DNA of 64,000 nt from JAABRU01 sp050180235 (GTDB taxonomy: Bacteria; Desulfobacterota; Desulfobacteria; Desulfobacterales; Desulfococcaceae), in contig JBFXEJ010000007.1 in assembly GCA_050180235.1 (NCBI GenBank), forward strand, positions 1-64,000, read 5' to 3'. Positions 25,248 to 34,503 of the stretch are shown here, piece after piece (the first letter of the stretch is position 1; each line of letters begins with the position of its first letter). The translations under genes and the position numbers were made by a program. The notes beneath the pieces are model-generated. The model worked only from the letters and a program-made list of their open reading frames with translations. It was not told the DNA's origin and did no database searches.

Positions 25248-26231
25248 TCATTTCCGCAATTGTGTTTCTGTTTTCCAAAGGATATGAAACCATTGGGGGA
25301 TATGGTAAAAACAGGGTTCAATATCCTGTTCCTCTCTGCATTTCTCCGACCAGAATCTGCCGATTTCAAGAATAAGTGCATCTCTGAGACTTTCCTCTGA
25401 AGACTCCTGCCAGGGATGGCTGATGCTGATTTTATGCCAGCATGGTTTGGCTTTTTTGATGATAAAAAGAGATTCTGTCAGCTTACGTTTTTCAGCATAA
25501 CTATTTGCTGTATTGCCAAATTCATCCATATATAACTCAGCCAGTTGCTGCGGATTTTCCGTTTCCCATCCCATAAGTTTTTTTATCCGCGTTTGCACCA
25601 CAGAATAATGTTTTATGATGTCGCCTTCTTCCGGAATATTCGCGGCCATTTCTTCATATACTGTATCCAGTTGCAGTTTTTCTCCGTAAAATGTCAGTTG
25701 ATATTCACTGCTGTTAAACAGGGATTGCAAATCCGGTGCAAGAAAATATGACTCTTTGTGAATCCAGCCTGTCAGAATAATATGCCCGTCCATGATGATG
25801 TTCCGGTTTACAATGGAATTTTCATACATGTGATGATACAGTTCTTCTGTCTTTTGAAAACAGGCAGAAATCTCTGAAAGATCGGCTGCTTGAATATCCA
25901 AATCCACAAGGGCAAACAGTTTTTCCGGAGACAGATAAGAATTGTCTCTGTCCTGTTCATGAATTTCTTTTAGACTGCGAAAGGTTTGCAGCACAGAATT
26001 TCTGTCTCCGCAGGGAACAAATACCGGTCTTTTGTCCCGCCACCATTGTGGAATTGTGGCTCTCCAGAAATTGGCATCCGGCATGGATTCCAGTTTTCGC
26101 ATCTGCTGCGGGGTATGAACTTCAATATAACTGACATCTCCTTCACAAAGAACCACAACGCATCCTTTGATTCTTCTGTGAAGCAGTATTTTCCGACAGA
26201 AATCATCTCTTTGTTCAGGCAGCAGGGACAT
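25248..26231 (-). CDS. TOPRIM/DUF4435-like protein, putative AriB-type defence effector
   Basis: A 327-residue protein whose N-terminal third has the TOPRIM signature: Glu30 in VVVLCEGDVSYIE and Asp110/Asp112 in LFALVDLDIQ, the E...DxD metal site of OLD-type nucleases and DUF4435 proteins. It overlaps the end of the ATPase gene upstream by 17 bp, so the two are coupled. In PARIS anti-phage systems the ATPase AriA sequesters the DUF4435 nuclease AriB and releases it on sensing a phage anti-restriction protein; gene order, sizes and domain types agree here. The C-terminal 120 residues are not recognised. Assignment to PARIS rather than another ATPase-TOPRIM defence system is an inference. Confidence 0.65.
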   Translation of the reverse strand: MSLLPEQRDDFCRKILLHRRIKGCVVVLCEGDVSYIEVHTPQQMRKLESMPDANFWRATIPQWWRDKRPVFVPCGDRNSVLQTFRSLKEIHEQDRDNSYLSPEKLFALVDLDIQAADLSEISACFQKTEELYHHMYENSIVNRNIIMDGHIILTGWIHKESYFLAPDLQSLFNSSEYQLTFYGEKLQLDTVYEEMAANIPEEGDIIKHYSVVQTRIKKLMGWETENPQQLAELYMDEFGNTANSYAEKRKLTESLFIIKKAKPCWHKISISHPWQESSEESLRDALILEIGRFWSEKCREEQDIEPCFYHIPQWFHILWKTETQLRK

Positions 26232-27588
26232 GATCTTTTTTCTCAGGAACCGGGTTTTTCATCCGGGGTTCGATTTCTTTAACATGGCGGGGCGTAAGAG
26301 CCTCACATAGATAAAAGGAATGGGTTGCAAGGAGATACTGGTTATTTCCCCAGGAAGCGAGATCCTTTACGATCTGGTACTGCCAGTCCGGATGAAGTCC
26401 GTTTTCAATTTCATCAATAAGAACAATGGCATCATTGATTTCCCTGTATTTGATCCATGCGTACAGACTGGCCCGTTTCAGTTCTCCGTGACTGAGATCA
26501 CCGGGGCCGAGTTCAATAAATTTGTTGTCCTCTGTCTGGTAACGGACAGAAATGGAATCGAGGTCTTTTGTGGGATAAATAACTTTCTGTCCGCCAATGA
26601 TGGATTTCAGTTCATTTAATAAAGACTGATAACTTGTACCATAAGTTCCGGTTTCTATCACTTTTTCAAAATCCTTATCCCTTGCTTTTTTGAAACCCTC
26701 AAGAATTGCCAGCAAAGCAAACTGATCATAGGTATAAAAATTTGGCAATTCTTTTCTTGCATTTTTAAGGATTTCAAAATATTTTCCTTCAATATTGAAT
26801 AATTCCTGAATGTCATTATCATTTAAAAAAATATACGGCTGTGTGGGCTGACCCGCAATAAATACATTTTTCCCTGCAAAGTCCAAAACTTCTTTCGTAA
26901 AATTGTAATCTGGATGAGAAGACTGGCAACAAATGACAAAATAAGTTTTTTCAATTTCATATGAAAGATCAAGTGAGCTTGTGTTCAGTAAATGTAATTC
27001 ATTATAGCATTCTTTCTCTTTTTCATAGAGACGATTTCTCATGTCTTTGGAATAATTTCTTAATTTTTGTAATTCTTGAATATATTGTTCAAATTTTTTA
27101 TCATCTTCAATTTTTTCTGTATAAGAATATGTCTCTTCAGCAAATTCTTCCTTTCGGAGTTCAATATCTTGATTCAGTTTCTTTATCTTATCATTAATCA
27201 TCAATAATTTATTAATAATTTCCATGAATGGCCCGAACGGATATGACATGGATTTATCTGCATTATCAGTTAAAGGAATCAAAAAATAATTGAGATCAAT
27301 TTTTTCATTTTTATAAAGCAATTGGATAGTTGCTATATCATATTTGGTTAATTCCCAAGTTTCATATGGCCTTTTCATCTTCTTTATTGTATTATTAAAA
27401 AATATCTTTTTGGGTGAAAATTCGCCGGGGCAATGCAGCAGCACAAAAATCAACTGTAGGAGCGTACTTTTTCCCCCGCCGTTTTCTCCTCCAATGGGAA
27501 AAACCTGGGGTGTCAGATCTGGTTCAAATGTCAGAGTGACATTTTTCAGACAGCGGTAATTCGGAACATGCACTTTTAAAAGTTTCAT
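26215..27588 (-). CDS. AAA (ABC-type) ATPase, putative AriA-type defence sensor
   Basis: A 457-residue SMC/OLD-like ATPase. Walker A is GGENGGGKST (33-42), the signature-like motif is DLSHGELKRASLYAW, Walker B is AIVLIDEIENGLHP and the H-loop is YLLATHS. Residues 125-200 are a coiled-coil insertion rich in Lys/Glu. The gene is clearly more AT-rich than its neighbours (especially 26700-27420), a sign of recent acquisition. It is translated first, and the TOPRIM-like partner overlaps its 3' end. Together they resemble PARIS or a Gabija/OLD-like defence module; no restriction-modification genes are next to it. Confidence 0.75.
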   Translation of the reverse strand: MKLLKVHVPNYRCLKNVTLTFEPDLTPQVFPIGGENGGGKSTLLQLIFVLLHCPGEFSPKKIFFNNTIKKMKRPYETWELTKYDIATIQLLYKNEKIDLNYFLIPLTDNADKSMSYPFGPFMEIINKLLMINDKIKKLNQDIELRKEEFAEETYSYTEKIEDDKKFEQYIQELQKLRNYSKDMRNRLYEKEKECYNELHLLNTSSLDLSYEIEKTYFVICCQSSHPDYNFTKEVLDFAGKNVFIAGQPTQPYIFLNDNDIQELFNIEGKYFEILKNARKELPNFYTYDQFALLAILEGFKKARDKDFEKVIETGTYGTSYQSLLNELKSIIGGQKVIYPTKDLDSISVRYQTEDNKFIELGPGDLSHGELKRASLYAWIKYREINDAIVLIDEIENGLHPDWQYQIVKDLASWGNNQYLLATHSFYLCEALTPRHVKEIEPRMKNPVPEKKDHVPAA

Positions 27589-27609
27589 TTTGCTTCCTTA
27601 TTAAATCAG

Positions 27610-27777
27610 ATTATACCATTATATGAAATATTTCGGTTGTAAAATACCGCATTCGAAAGGCCGCCCTGGCAGAGTTACAGTTTAAACAGCCACGAATAAC
27701 ACGAATCTGCACGAATGCACAAACCATCATGCGTGCAATTCGCGGCTGTACCATCAAATCTTCTGAGTAATGGTATA
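27610..27777. repeat. Possible 168-bp insertion with TATACCATTA ends
   Basis: TATACCATTA near 27612 and TAATGGTATA at 27768-27777 are inverted, and AATCAG flanks both sides (27604-27609, 27778-27783) as a possible target duplication. A single TATACCATTA also occurs near 24886. The interior includes CACGAATAACACGAATC, a phrase repeated near 49540. Confidence 0.5.
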
Positions 27778-27829
27778 AATCAGAAGTGTCCCGGATGGAA
27801 AGTCCTGGACACTGAAATAATTCAGAAAA

Positions 27830-27856
27830 GAGTGCCAAACTTTCAGTTTGGCACTC
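27830..27856. terminator. GTGCCAAACT hairpin, bidirectional terminator
   Basis: GAGTGCCAAACT (27830-27841) pairs with AGTTTGGCACTC (27845-27856). Reading out of the beta-propeller gene on the minus strand, the stem is followed by TTTTC; on the plus strand by CTTGATTTTTTT. Copies of this stem occur at 32291-32311 and, degenerate, near 49710-49730. Confidence 0.7.
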
Positions 27857-27886
27857 CTTGATTTTTTTAGGTTAATGGCATTGATG

Positions 27887-30424
27887 TTACTGCGGCTGTG
27901 TCATATCCGCGCCGGTTCCCCAGGAAGCTGACCAGATTTTGCCGTCATGCACATAATGCACACTGTTTCCCAGTATCACAGAACGGTCGGAATATGTGCC
28001 GGAACCGGCATAATAACCGGATTGGAACAAAGGATCTGTTCCGGAATTGTCGGCCACAATCATGCGTCCCTGCTCCTCAATGCCGGTTTTTCCCCCGGAC
28101 TGTTCCCCTGTGAAAACATTGAACATATAAAGCCCGGTATGGGTCCAGTTGTAATAATACCAGGGATCAGAGGGATTGCTGTAATAGGAATAATATTCCA
28201 GTGTGCTGTGCATTTCCACAGGGACAGCCAGCCGTGCGGGGCTTCCGGCAGAGGCGGGCAGCCAGGTGAACGCGTGATGATCATACAATGCCTCGGAACC
28301 TGTGCCGCGTTTGCCAATCACAAGGGAATTGACCTCTTTGGGACTGGCAGGATTGGAAATGTCAAACAGGGAAAGTTTAAGTCCCTGATACCACGCGCCC
28401 CGTCCTCCAAAATCACTGGAGGATGTGTCAGGAATCGCGTCTTTTCCAATGCCCAGCAGCAGATTTTCCCCCACCGGATGCAGATAATCGGAATATCCGT
28501 CAATCTGCAGTTCGCCCAGAGTTTTGGGATTTGCCGGATCAGACAGATCAAACACATACAGCGGATCCGTTGCCCGGAATGTGACAATATACGCGTTTTT
28601 TCCGGCAAAACGGACAGCATAAAGCTGCTCACCGGGTTTTCCAATGCCGCCAAGATGGGAAATTTCCTTTAAGTCTGACTGCCCGTCTTCTTTCATCAAA
28701 GTCAGGCGGGTGGTCGCGGATTCCGTCCATGTATTGCCCAAAGAGGTGGCAATGCGCAGCACATTTTCATATTCACTCATGCGGAAGGGTTTTTTATCCT
28801 GCTCCCATCCCAGATGACCGGGTACACTTCCGGAGGCTTTGTACACCGGGCCTGCTTCTGTAAGTGCAAATTTGTGCAGATCCGTGTTTTCAGGATATTC
28901 GCCTGAAACACCTGTATCAAAGCTGCTGTAATACATACTGTAATCATAGCGCACAGTTGCAAGATACAGGCTTTCCGGTGAAACATAGATGGTTTCTGTA
29001 GGACCGGAGATGCTCTGACTGACCGGAGTTTCAGGTGAATCCAGTCTGATGGCCGTAATGGTAATAAGAGTGGGCTGTTCGGTGCGGGTTTCATCAAAGG
29101 GCGGGATGAAACAGTTTGCCGCGCTGATCAGACTGCCTTTGTCCTCTCCGTTGATACGCAGGCCAGGCAGCAATTCCGGGAGATCCGCATTGCTGAGAAG
29201 CTGTTCATTTTTCTGAATTTCCTCATCTGAATAAACATACTGATCATATCCCTCCGGCATAGGTGTAAACCGTGTGACCAGATACAGGGTATCGCCGATC
29301 CTGCGGCTGGAAATCAGATGTCCGTCCAGTTCCAGTTTTGTGATTCGGCTGGCATTGTCAGGAGAACTGACATTATACAGCACCACTTCCGTGCTTCCCT
29401 GTGTCCAATACCAGGGCATACACCAGTATCCCCACATATTTCCCATTGTGCCGCCGAGGGTGGCAAGAATATCAGGTTTGTTTTCTCCCCGGCCTGTGAC
29501 AAGATACAGCCCATCCACCTGATTTTTATGTTCTCCCAGCATAATTTTTCCCGCTTCAGCAGCAGAGGGAGGTGTTTCACTGATGCGCATGACCCGGATA
29601 AAGGCTTCGGGTTCGGCTGCGGTATCGGAACCGTCTGCGGAATCAGTGGAGTCAGTTGCAGTCCAGTAATATATATCCTGATAATATTTTGGAATCACAT
29701 ACAGATATTTCCCATCAGTTTTCATCACATCAGCCTCGTCCACACCTGCCTCCTGAATATTGGTTGTGGAAAACTGGGAGCCGGCATCCGAATTTGAAGA
29801 GGAGGACGTTGATTCGGCGGAGGCAGAGTCAGGAGACGGGGCGCCTCCGGCGAATATACCACCACCATCATAATAGTAAGATTTGTCTTCCGCAAGCCTG
29901 CGGATTCCCTTTTTCAGCCAGGTTTCCAGTTCCGTATCAGAGGAAAAACGGGCAAGCCCACCTTCAGCGGCTGTGACATGCAATATCACGATATTTTCCA
30001 TCACTGCATGCTCAATATCAGACGGCGTATAGGCATAGGCATAATACAGAATATCACCCGGATTCAGTCCCAGATCGCTCATGGTAAGTGTGGCAATGGC
30101 ATCTGTGTCTGAACTGTGAGAAAAGGAATAGGTCATTGAAAAATAATCCAAATCAGGGGTCACTGGGAAAATTCCCTGCGGGGACAGCACAAAAATCTCA
30201 TTGAGTGTGCTTGCGGTAAACAGAAACCATTCATGGGCAGGCACATCTCCGGATCTTGGGGTGATATTGACCCGAAGTTCCAGCAGTTCATCGGCTCCGG
30301 CCTCAAAATTCACGATGCCGGGCTGTGGGCTGATAAGCCGTTTTTCAGCACAAAACGCAGGCCCCGCACAAAGGCCCGCAGCCACAAAACACATTGCCGC
30401 AAAAAACATACACAGTTTACGCAT
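27887..30424 (-). CDS. Secreted C-terminal beta-propeller domain protein (COG4880-like)
   Basis: An 845-residue exported protein with a signal peptide (residues 1-25, ending GPAFC-A). Residues 28-150 form an Ig-like N-terminal region, followed by a Ser-rich low-complexity linker (SASAESTSSSSNSDAG, about 200-220). Residues 220-840 match the beta-propeller family PF09826: TTNIQEAGVDEADVMKTDGK is its hallmark, with blades such as ILATLGGTMGNMWGYW and YVFDLSDPANPKTLGELQ. The family occurs mainly in archaea and some bacteria as a presumed surface or cell-envelope protein with unknown ligand. The ATG at 30424 has AGGAGGAATAAAA upstream. Single gene bounded by a hairpin terminator. Confidence 0.85.
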   Translation of the reverse strand: MRKLCMFFAAMCFVAAGLCAGPAFCAEKRLISPQPGIVNFEAGADELLELRVNITPRSGDVPAHEWFLFTASTLNEIFVLSPQGIFPVTPDLDYFSMTYSFSHSSDTDAIATLTMSDLGLNPGDILYYAYAYTPSDIEHAVMENIVILHVTAAEGGLARFSSDTELETWLKKGIRRLAEDKSYYYDGGGIFAGGAPSPDSASAESTSSSSNSDAGSQFSTTNIQEAGVDEADVMKTDGKYLYVIPKYYQDIYYWTATDSTDSADGSDTAAEPEAFIRVMRISETPPSAAEAGKIMLGEHKNQVDGLYLVTGRGENKPDILATLGGTMGNMWGYWCMPWYWTQGSTEVVLYNVSSPDNASRITKLELDGHLISSRRIGDTLYLVTRFTPMPEGYDQYVYSDEEIQKNEQLLSNADLPELLPGLRINGEDKGSLISAANCFIPPFDETRTEQPTLITITAIRLDSPETPVSQSISGPTETIYVSPESLYLATVRYDYSMYYSSFDTGVSGEYPENTDLHKFALTEAGPVYKASGSVPGHLGWEQDKKPFRMSEYENVLRIATSLGNTWTESATTRLTLMKEDGQSDLKEISHLGGIGKPGEQLYAVRFAGKNAYIVTFRATDPLYVFDLSDPANPKTLGELQIDGYSDYLHPVGENLLLGIGKDAIPDTSSSDFGGRGAWYQGLKLSLFDISNPASPKEVNSLVIGKRGTGSEALYDHHAFTWLPASAGSPARLAVPVEMHSTLEYYSYYSNPSDPWYYYNWTHTGLYMFNVFTGEQSGGKTGIEEQGRMIVADNSGTDPLFQSGYYAGSGTYSDRSVILGNSVHYVHDGKIWSASWGTGADMTQPQ

Positions 30425-30670
30425 TTTTATTCCTCCTGTGGGTTGTACAGGCTGCCGGAAAAAGATTTTTCTGAACTTTTTTGCAAAAAATCTTTTTCTG
30501 AAAACCTGTGGTTATAAAAAAAGGGACAATTCCCTTATTTGGGACTATACAGATTGCAGGGCACAAAATCAAATGATTTTTTCATACTGATGCCTCAATA
30601 TGGGTTCTGATTTGTTTTCTGATAATTTTATCAGCTTCTGATAACTGTGCATGATGTGCAATTTTTTCTG

Positions 30671-30776
30671 TTAGGTGATTTCCAGAAAAAAATATACCGG
30701 AAAAGTATCAAAAGCTTCCAGCTTTTGACCTATACCTGTGAACTGGAATGGGATATTTATTCTCATAAATCACCTT
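30671..30776. repeat. Family B element
   Basis: TTAGGTGATTTCCAGAAAAA at the left and CTCATAAATCACCTTA at the right are inverted, with CAAAAGCTTCCAGCTTTTG in the centre. It abuts a second family B copy head to tail. Confidence 0.8.
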
Positions 30777-30989
30777 AGGTGATTTCTGAAAATGAATATC
30801 CCTGTTCCGTTTTCACAGAAACCGCAATACATGAACCATGCAGACGGCAGATCGGGGTATCACTCTGTAAGACCTGAACCTGTGAGCCGCAAAAACCGGA
30901 TTTTTCCAAAAAATCCGGTTTTTCTGAACACTTCAGCACATAAAATCAAAGTTGAGAGAGCAGTATATTCTTTTCTGCAAATCGCCTTA
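30777..30989. repeat. Second family B copy, split by an AAACCGG hairpin repeat
   Basis: It begins AGGTGATTTCTGAAAATGAA and ends TATATTCTTTTCTGCAAATC, but the middle is replaced by unrelated DNA including an inverted copy of the AAACCGGATTTTT unit (hairpin 30891-30923). This appears to be one repeat inserted in another. Confidence 0.65.
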
Positions 30990-31017
30990 TACTGATGAAC
31001 TCCGGTATCCAGACCGT

Positions 31018-31114
31018 ATAATACCGATTCGCCATTGAAAATATACTTATGAAACAAACCCCTGCCACTCTAAGGAGGGGATTTTCTGAAAAAATCAATG
31101 GCGAATTGGTATAA
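31018..31114. repeat. Family A element, intact 97-bp form
   Basis: Ends TATAATACCGATTCGCCATTG and AATGGCGAATTGGTATAA are inverted. Internally CCCCTGCCACTCTAAGGAGGGG forms a hairpin. It represents the empty site for the insertion seen at 20066-20164. No gene is present between 30425 and 31245. Confidence 0.85.
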
Positions 31115-31204
31115 GCGGAGTCCGGTTTGTATCGGAATAAAATAATTCCAGCAGGTTAAAAAAATTGCACATGACATAGCCATTGAAATCCTGTCACAAT
31201 GCAC

Positions 31205-31240
31205 GCCGACTGCCTGTGCACGGTTTCACAGGCAGTCGGC
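31205..31240. terminator. 14-bp GC-rich hairpin after the TAXI gene
   Basis: GCCGACTGCCTGTG (31205-31218) pairs perfectly with CACAGGCAGTCGGC (31227-31240) around an 8-nt loop, five bases beyond the TAXI stop. No T-run follows on the minus strand, so termination efficiency is uncertain. Confidence 0.6.
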
Positions 31241-31245
31241 TCCAC

Positions 31246-32220
31246 TTATTTCAGCACTCCTTTTTCTTTCCAGAATTTTTCAGCACCCGGATGAAGCGGA
31301 GTGACAATCCCTTTGATGCCACTGGCAATACTCATCTCTTTGAAGATTTTTTTCTGTCCGGCCATATGCTTCAGCCCATCTTCACTGAAAATAATGGAAA
31401 GCAGACGGTATACCGTATCACCGGAAACGCGGAAATGGGCCACCCAAAGGGCAGAATCCTGAAAAGTGGGCACGTCTTTGTCAACCCCCTTATATATACC
31501 GGCAGGGATGGAAAATTTGGAAAAATAGGGATATTTTTTATAAAATCCAGATTGCTGCGCTTCTGTGTCCAAATCAATGATGGCAATGTCACTGGTCTGG
31601 GCCGCCATGAGAACGGCTCCGCTGGGGAAGGCCGTAAACAGCCAGAATGCATCCACTTCCCTGTTGCTGAATGCTGCGGCAGCATCATTGTAACCCATGC
31701 TGTTCCGTTCAATGCTGTCCCATATGCCTATATGTGTAAGGAAAAGTTCGCATGTGGCAAAAGCCCCTGATCCCGGATTGCCCACATCCACTTTTTTTAC
31801 TTTCAGATCTCTGACACCGGTAATGCCGGATCCGGCCCGAACCACCAGATGGGCAGGTGCTCCGTACAGATAGGCAACTGCCATAACATTTTCATATTTT
31901 TTGGAATCATCCTTCAGACCTCCGTTACGGGCCTGATACACTTCGCCGGAATAAACCACACCGAAATCCACAGTTCCTGCATCCACGTTGATCAGGTTTT
32001 CTGTGGAACCGGCAGAATATTCTGCTTTTACAGTGAATTCTGTAATATCCATGATCGGTTTGTACATCTGGATTGCATTGGCCACCACCTGAAAAGTCCC
32101 GCCGGCCGGTCCTCCGCCAAAAACAATTTTCTGCCTGGCAAAAGACTCGCAGCAAAAAGCGCAAACCATCAGCAGAACCGTACAGCAAAATGTCAGCAGA
32201 TAAAAACGGTTGCACCCCAT
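31246..32220 (-). CDS. TAXI-family TRAP transporter solute-binding protein
   Basis: A 324-residue periplasmic receptor of the TAXI branch of TRAP transporters. A signal peptide (residues 1-28, about CCESFA) leads to the family opening IVFGGGPAGGTFQVVANAIQ. ATSEN-like AEYSAGSTENLINVDAGTVD and FGVVYSGEVYQAR form the ligand site of the family. TRAP transporters use ion gradients to import carboxylates or amino acids; no fused DctQM membrane subunit gene is nearby, so this is an orphan receptor. Start at 32220 follows AAAGGAGAAAA. Substrate unknown. Confidence 0.88.
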   Translation of the reverse strand: MGCNRFYLLTFCCTVLLMVCAFCCESFARQKIVFGGGPAGGTFQVVANAIQMYKPIMDITEFTVKAEYSAGSTENLINVDAGTVDFGVVYSGEVYQARNGGLKDDSKKYENVMAVAYLYGAPAHLVVRAGSGITGVRDLKVKKVDVGNPGSGAFATCELFLTHIGIWDSIERNSMGYNDAAAAFSNREVDAFWLFTAFPSGAVLMAAQTSDIAIIDLDTEAQQSGFYKKYPYFSKFSIPAGIYKGVDKDVPTFQDSALWVAHFRVSGDTVYRLLSIIFSEDGLKHMAGQKKIFKEMSIASGIKGIVTPLHPGAEKFWKEKGVLK

Positions 32221-32290
32221 TTTTTTTCTCCTTTCTTTTTTTTCAGCAGATTAAACATAGTTCCGTGTTTTGCTTCCATGCCATCAGGAA

Positions 32291-32311
32291 TGCCAAACTT
32301 TCAGTTTGGCA
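32291..32311. terminator. GCCAAACT hairpin downstream of nth
   Basis: TGCCAAACT and AGTTTGGCA form a 9-bp stem; same sequence as the hairpin at 27830-27856. It lies between the nth stop and the TAXI start, both on the minus strand. Confidence 0.5.
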
Positions 32312-32354
32312 CTCCTCCTTCAGTTTTTCCAGCCTCAGGGAAAAAACAGATTTG

Positions 32355-32984
32355 TCAGATATGCGGATATTCGCACAGTTTCCGCAGACAGCAGTCCGGA
32401 CATGCGGGTTTGCGGGCTGTGCAGATTTCCCTTCCGAAATAAATAAGATGCAGACCAAAATCATTCCAGTTTTCTTCCGGAACAAGTTTCATAAGATCAG
32501 ATTCAATTTTTTCCGGGTCAGTGTTTTCCGTCAGACCCAGTCTGCGGGAAATCCGTTTCACATGCGTATCCACAACAACTGCGGCCTGTCCGAAGGCTGC
32601 GGAGCGCACCACATTGGCTGTTTTCCGTCCCACTCCGGGCAGAGTAATGAGTTCCTCCAGACTTTGGGGAACTTCTCCCCTGAATTTTTCCAAAAGAGCT
32701 TTGGCGCAGTTGCGGATATGTTTTGCCTTGTTGTGAAAAAAACCTGTGGGCCGGATCAGATCTTCAATTTCTTCCAGAGAAGCCCCGGCCAGCGATTCAG
32801 GCGCGGGAAAAGCCCGGAACAGCGCGGGCGTCACGGAATTAACCTGTCTGTCCGTGCACTGGGCTGAAAGAATTGTTGCGATAAGCAGTTCAAAAGCATT
32901 CCGATGCAGTAGCTGTGTCTTGACATCCGGATAATGCGTCTTTAATATTCTGCATATTTCTTTGGCCTGTTTTCTGTTTTTCAT
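32355..32984 (-). CDS. nth: Endonuclease III (DNA glycosylase/AP lyase)
   Basis: A 209-residue base-excision repair enzyme that removes oxidised pyrimidines and cleaves the abasic site. The helix-hairpin-helix is LPGVGRKTANVV with the catalytic Lys, the catalytic Asp is in VVDTHVKRISRRLGL, and the C-terminal iron-sulfur loop shows C-x6-C-x2-C-x5-C (CTARKPACPDCCLRKLC). The N-terminal FELLIATILSAQCTD is standard. Length is typical. Monocistronic; the TAXI gene lies downstream on the same strand across a hairpin. Confidence 0.96.
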   Translation of the reverse strand: MKNRKQAKEICRILKTHYPDVKTQLLHRNAFELLIATILSAQCTDRQVNSVTPALFRAFPAPESLAGASLEEIEDLIRPTGFFHNKAKHIRNCAKALLEKFRGEVPQSLEELITLPGVGRKTANVVRSAAFGQAAVVVDTHVKRISRRLGLTENTDPEKIESDLMKLVPEENWNDFGLHLIYFGREICTARKPACPDCCLRKLCEYPHI

Positions 32985-33030
32985 TTAATTTTCCCTTAAT
33001 CCAATGTGCTGTTTCATCTGAAACTGCAGG

Positions 33031-33054
33031 CCGGGTTAGCGTCAGCGTAACCCG
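33031..33054. repeat. CCGGGTTAGCG palindrome
   Basis: CCGGGTTAGCGTCAGCGTAACCCGG-type palindrome, a relative of the GTCGGGTTA family at 7729-7810 and 34322-34347. It lies in the divergent spacer between nth and the PP-loop gene. Confidence 0.6.
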
Positions 33055-33117
33055 GCATATCTCTGAAATACAACCGCAATTTTGGCTGAAATGATGCACT
33101 GACTTGTTGACCATATC

Positions 33118-34122
33118 ATGCTTTCACAAAAAAAAACAGTACGTGCCCTCGGTCTCTGCTCCGGGGGACTTGACAGTATTCTTTCCGGGGTGGTTCTCCG
33201 TGCGCAGGGAATCGAAACCCAATGGATCAGTTTTGAAACCCCTTTTTTTTCCGCGGACAAGGCCCGCAAAGCCTCCAAAATGACGGGCATTCCCCTGATG
33301 ATCAAAAATATCACGCCCCAGTATTTGGATATGCTGAAAAATCCGCGCTGCGGTTACGGCAAAAATATGAATCCATGTCCGGACTGCCACGCGCTTATGT
33401 TCCGGATTGCCGGAGGCATCATGCAGGAAAACGGTTTTGATTTTCTTTTCAGCGGCGAAGTCATGGGCCAGCGTCCCATGTCCCAGACCAAAAATTCTCT
33501 GCGCTATGTGGAAAAGAATTCCGGTTTTGAGGGATATATTGTCCGCCCTCTGAGTATTCAGCATCTTCCTGAAACCATTGCTGAAAAACAGGGATGGATT
33601 GATCGCAGTGCCCTGTATGGCATCACGGGCCGGGGGCGCAAACCCCAGATGGAACTTGCAGAAAAATTCGGCATAAAGGAATATCCCACAGTGGCCGGGG
33701 GCTGTCTGCTGACCGACAAAAACTTCAGTCTCCGTCTCAAAGATCTTTTTGGGCATCAGGAACATACTTCAGAAGAGGAAATTCATCTTCTGAAATACGG
33801 CCGCCATTTCCGCATAAATCCGGAGTGCAAAATCATTGCAGGCAGACACAAGGCTGATAATGAAGCCCTTTTACGGCATTTTCGGCAGGATCGGGATGCC
33901 ATGATTAAAACTGTTTCTGTTCCTGGGCCTCTGGTGCTGATTCCCAACAGCGGAACACCGGATATGCTTGCGCTGGCTGCGTCCGTATGTGCGGGATACA
34001 GCAAATCCCCGGCTGATGCTGAAACAGAGGTGAGGATCACTCTGCCTGAAGGCCAGCACACGATTATTACAAAAGGGATTCGTCCCCAGGAAATGCAGGC
34101 ATATCTGATTGGCGGGGTATAG
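33118..34122 (+). CDS. PP-loop ATPase, tRNA-thiolation family
   Basis: A 334-residue N-type ATP pyrophosphatase related to tRNA thiouridine synthases. The PP-loop LCSGGLDSILSG (about residues 13-24) activates a substrate by adenylation. A GYGKNMNPCPDCH segment has paired Cys residues like those that carry persulfide or metal in thiolation enzymes, and GEVMGQRPMSQTKNSL is the conserved second loop. The C-terminal 100 residues (GPLVLIPNSGTPDMLALAAS) form a separate domain seen in stand-alone relatives of MnmA/ThiI in anaerobes. The exact target nucleoside is not decidable from sequence. The upstream gene is divergent. Confidence 0.75.
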   Translation: MLSQKKTVRALGLCSGGLDSILSGVVLRAQGIETQWISFETPFFSADKARKASKMTGIPLMIKNITPQYLDMLKNPRCGYGKNMNPCPDCHALMFRIAGGIMQENGFDFLFSGEVMGQRPMSQTKNSLRYVEKNSGFEGYIVRPLSIQHLPETIAEKQGWIDRSALYGITGRGRKPQMELAEKFGIKEYPTVAGGCLLTDKNFSLRLKDLFGHQEHTSEEEIHLLKYGRHFRINPECKIIAGRHKADNEALLRHFRQDRDAMIKTVSVPGPLVLIPNSGTPDMLALAASVCAGYSKSPADAETEVRITLPEGQHTIITKGIRPQEMQAYLIGGV

Positions 34123-34180
34123 TACCCTTTCTGTTTTTAACCTCAAAGGACGCAATTGCACAGATTCACGCAGGTCGGAT

Positions 34181-34347
34181 TAATGTGATTTATGAAAATA
34201 AATATCCCGGTTCAGTTCACAGGCACAGTGGCAAAAGCTGGAAGCTTTTGATACTTTGGTGGTATATTTTTTTCTGGAAATCACCTAACGACAGCGTAAT
34301 CAGTCAGAATCATCTCTGAAAGTCGGGTTACGCTACGCTAACCCGAC
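34181..34347. repeat. Family B element (34181-34287) and a GTCGGGTTA palindrome (34322-34347)
   Basis: The family B copy runs from TTAATGTGATTTATGAAAAT to TTCTGGAAATCACCTAA with the AAAAGCTGGAAGCTTTT centre. The palindrome GTCGGGTTACGCTACGCTAA(CCCGAC) follows. Together they fill most of the convergent spacer 34123-34503, which has no gene. Confidence 0.8.
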
Positions 34348-34503
34348 ATTTTGGCATGTGGTTTCTGCTTTCGTTTTGGGGGACAGCCTGCGGATAAATC
34401 CGCAGGTTATTCATGCAGATCACAGGTCGGATTAGCAATTATTTCCGGACTGATATAATGGAATTGTGCAGTATGAGAGCACACATCCTGCAATTTTTTT
34501 CCA

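Noticed and set aside
32073..32867. Plus-strand frame of 264 codons overlapping the TAXI 5' end and nth
   Set aside because: Crosses two well-supported genes on the other strand and has no recognisable domain.
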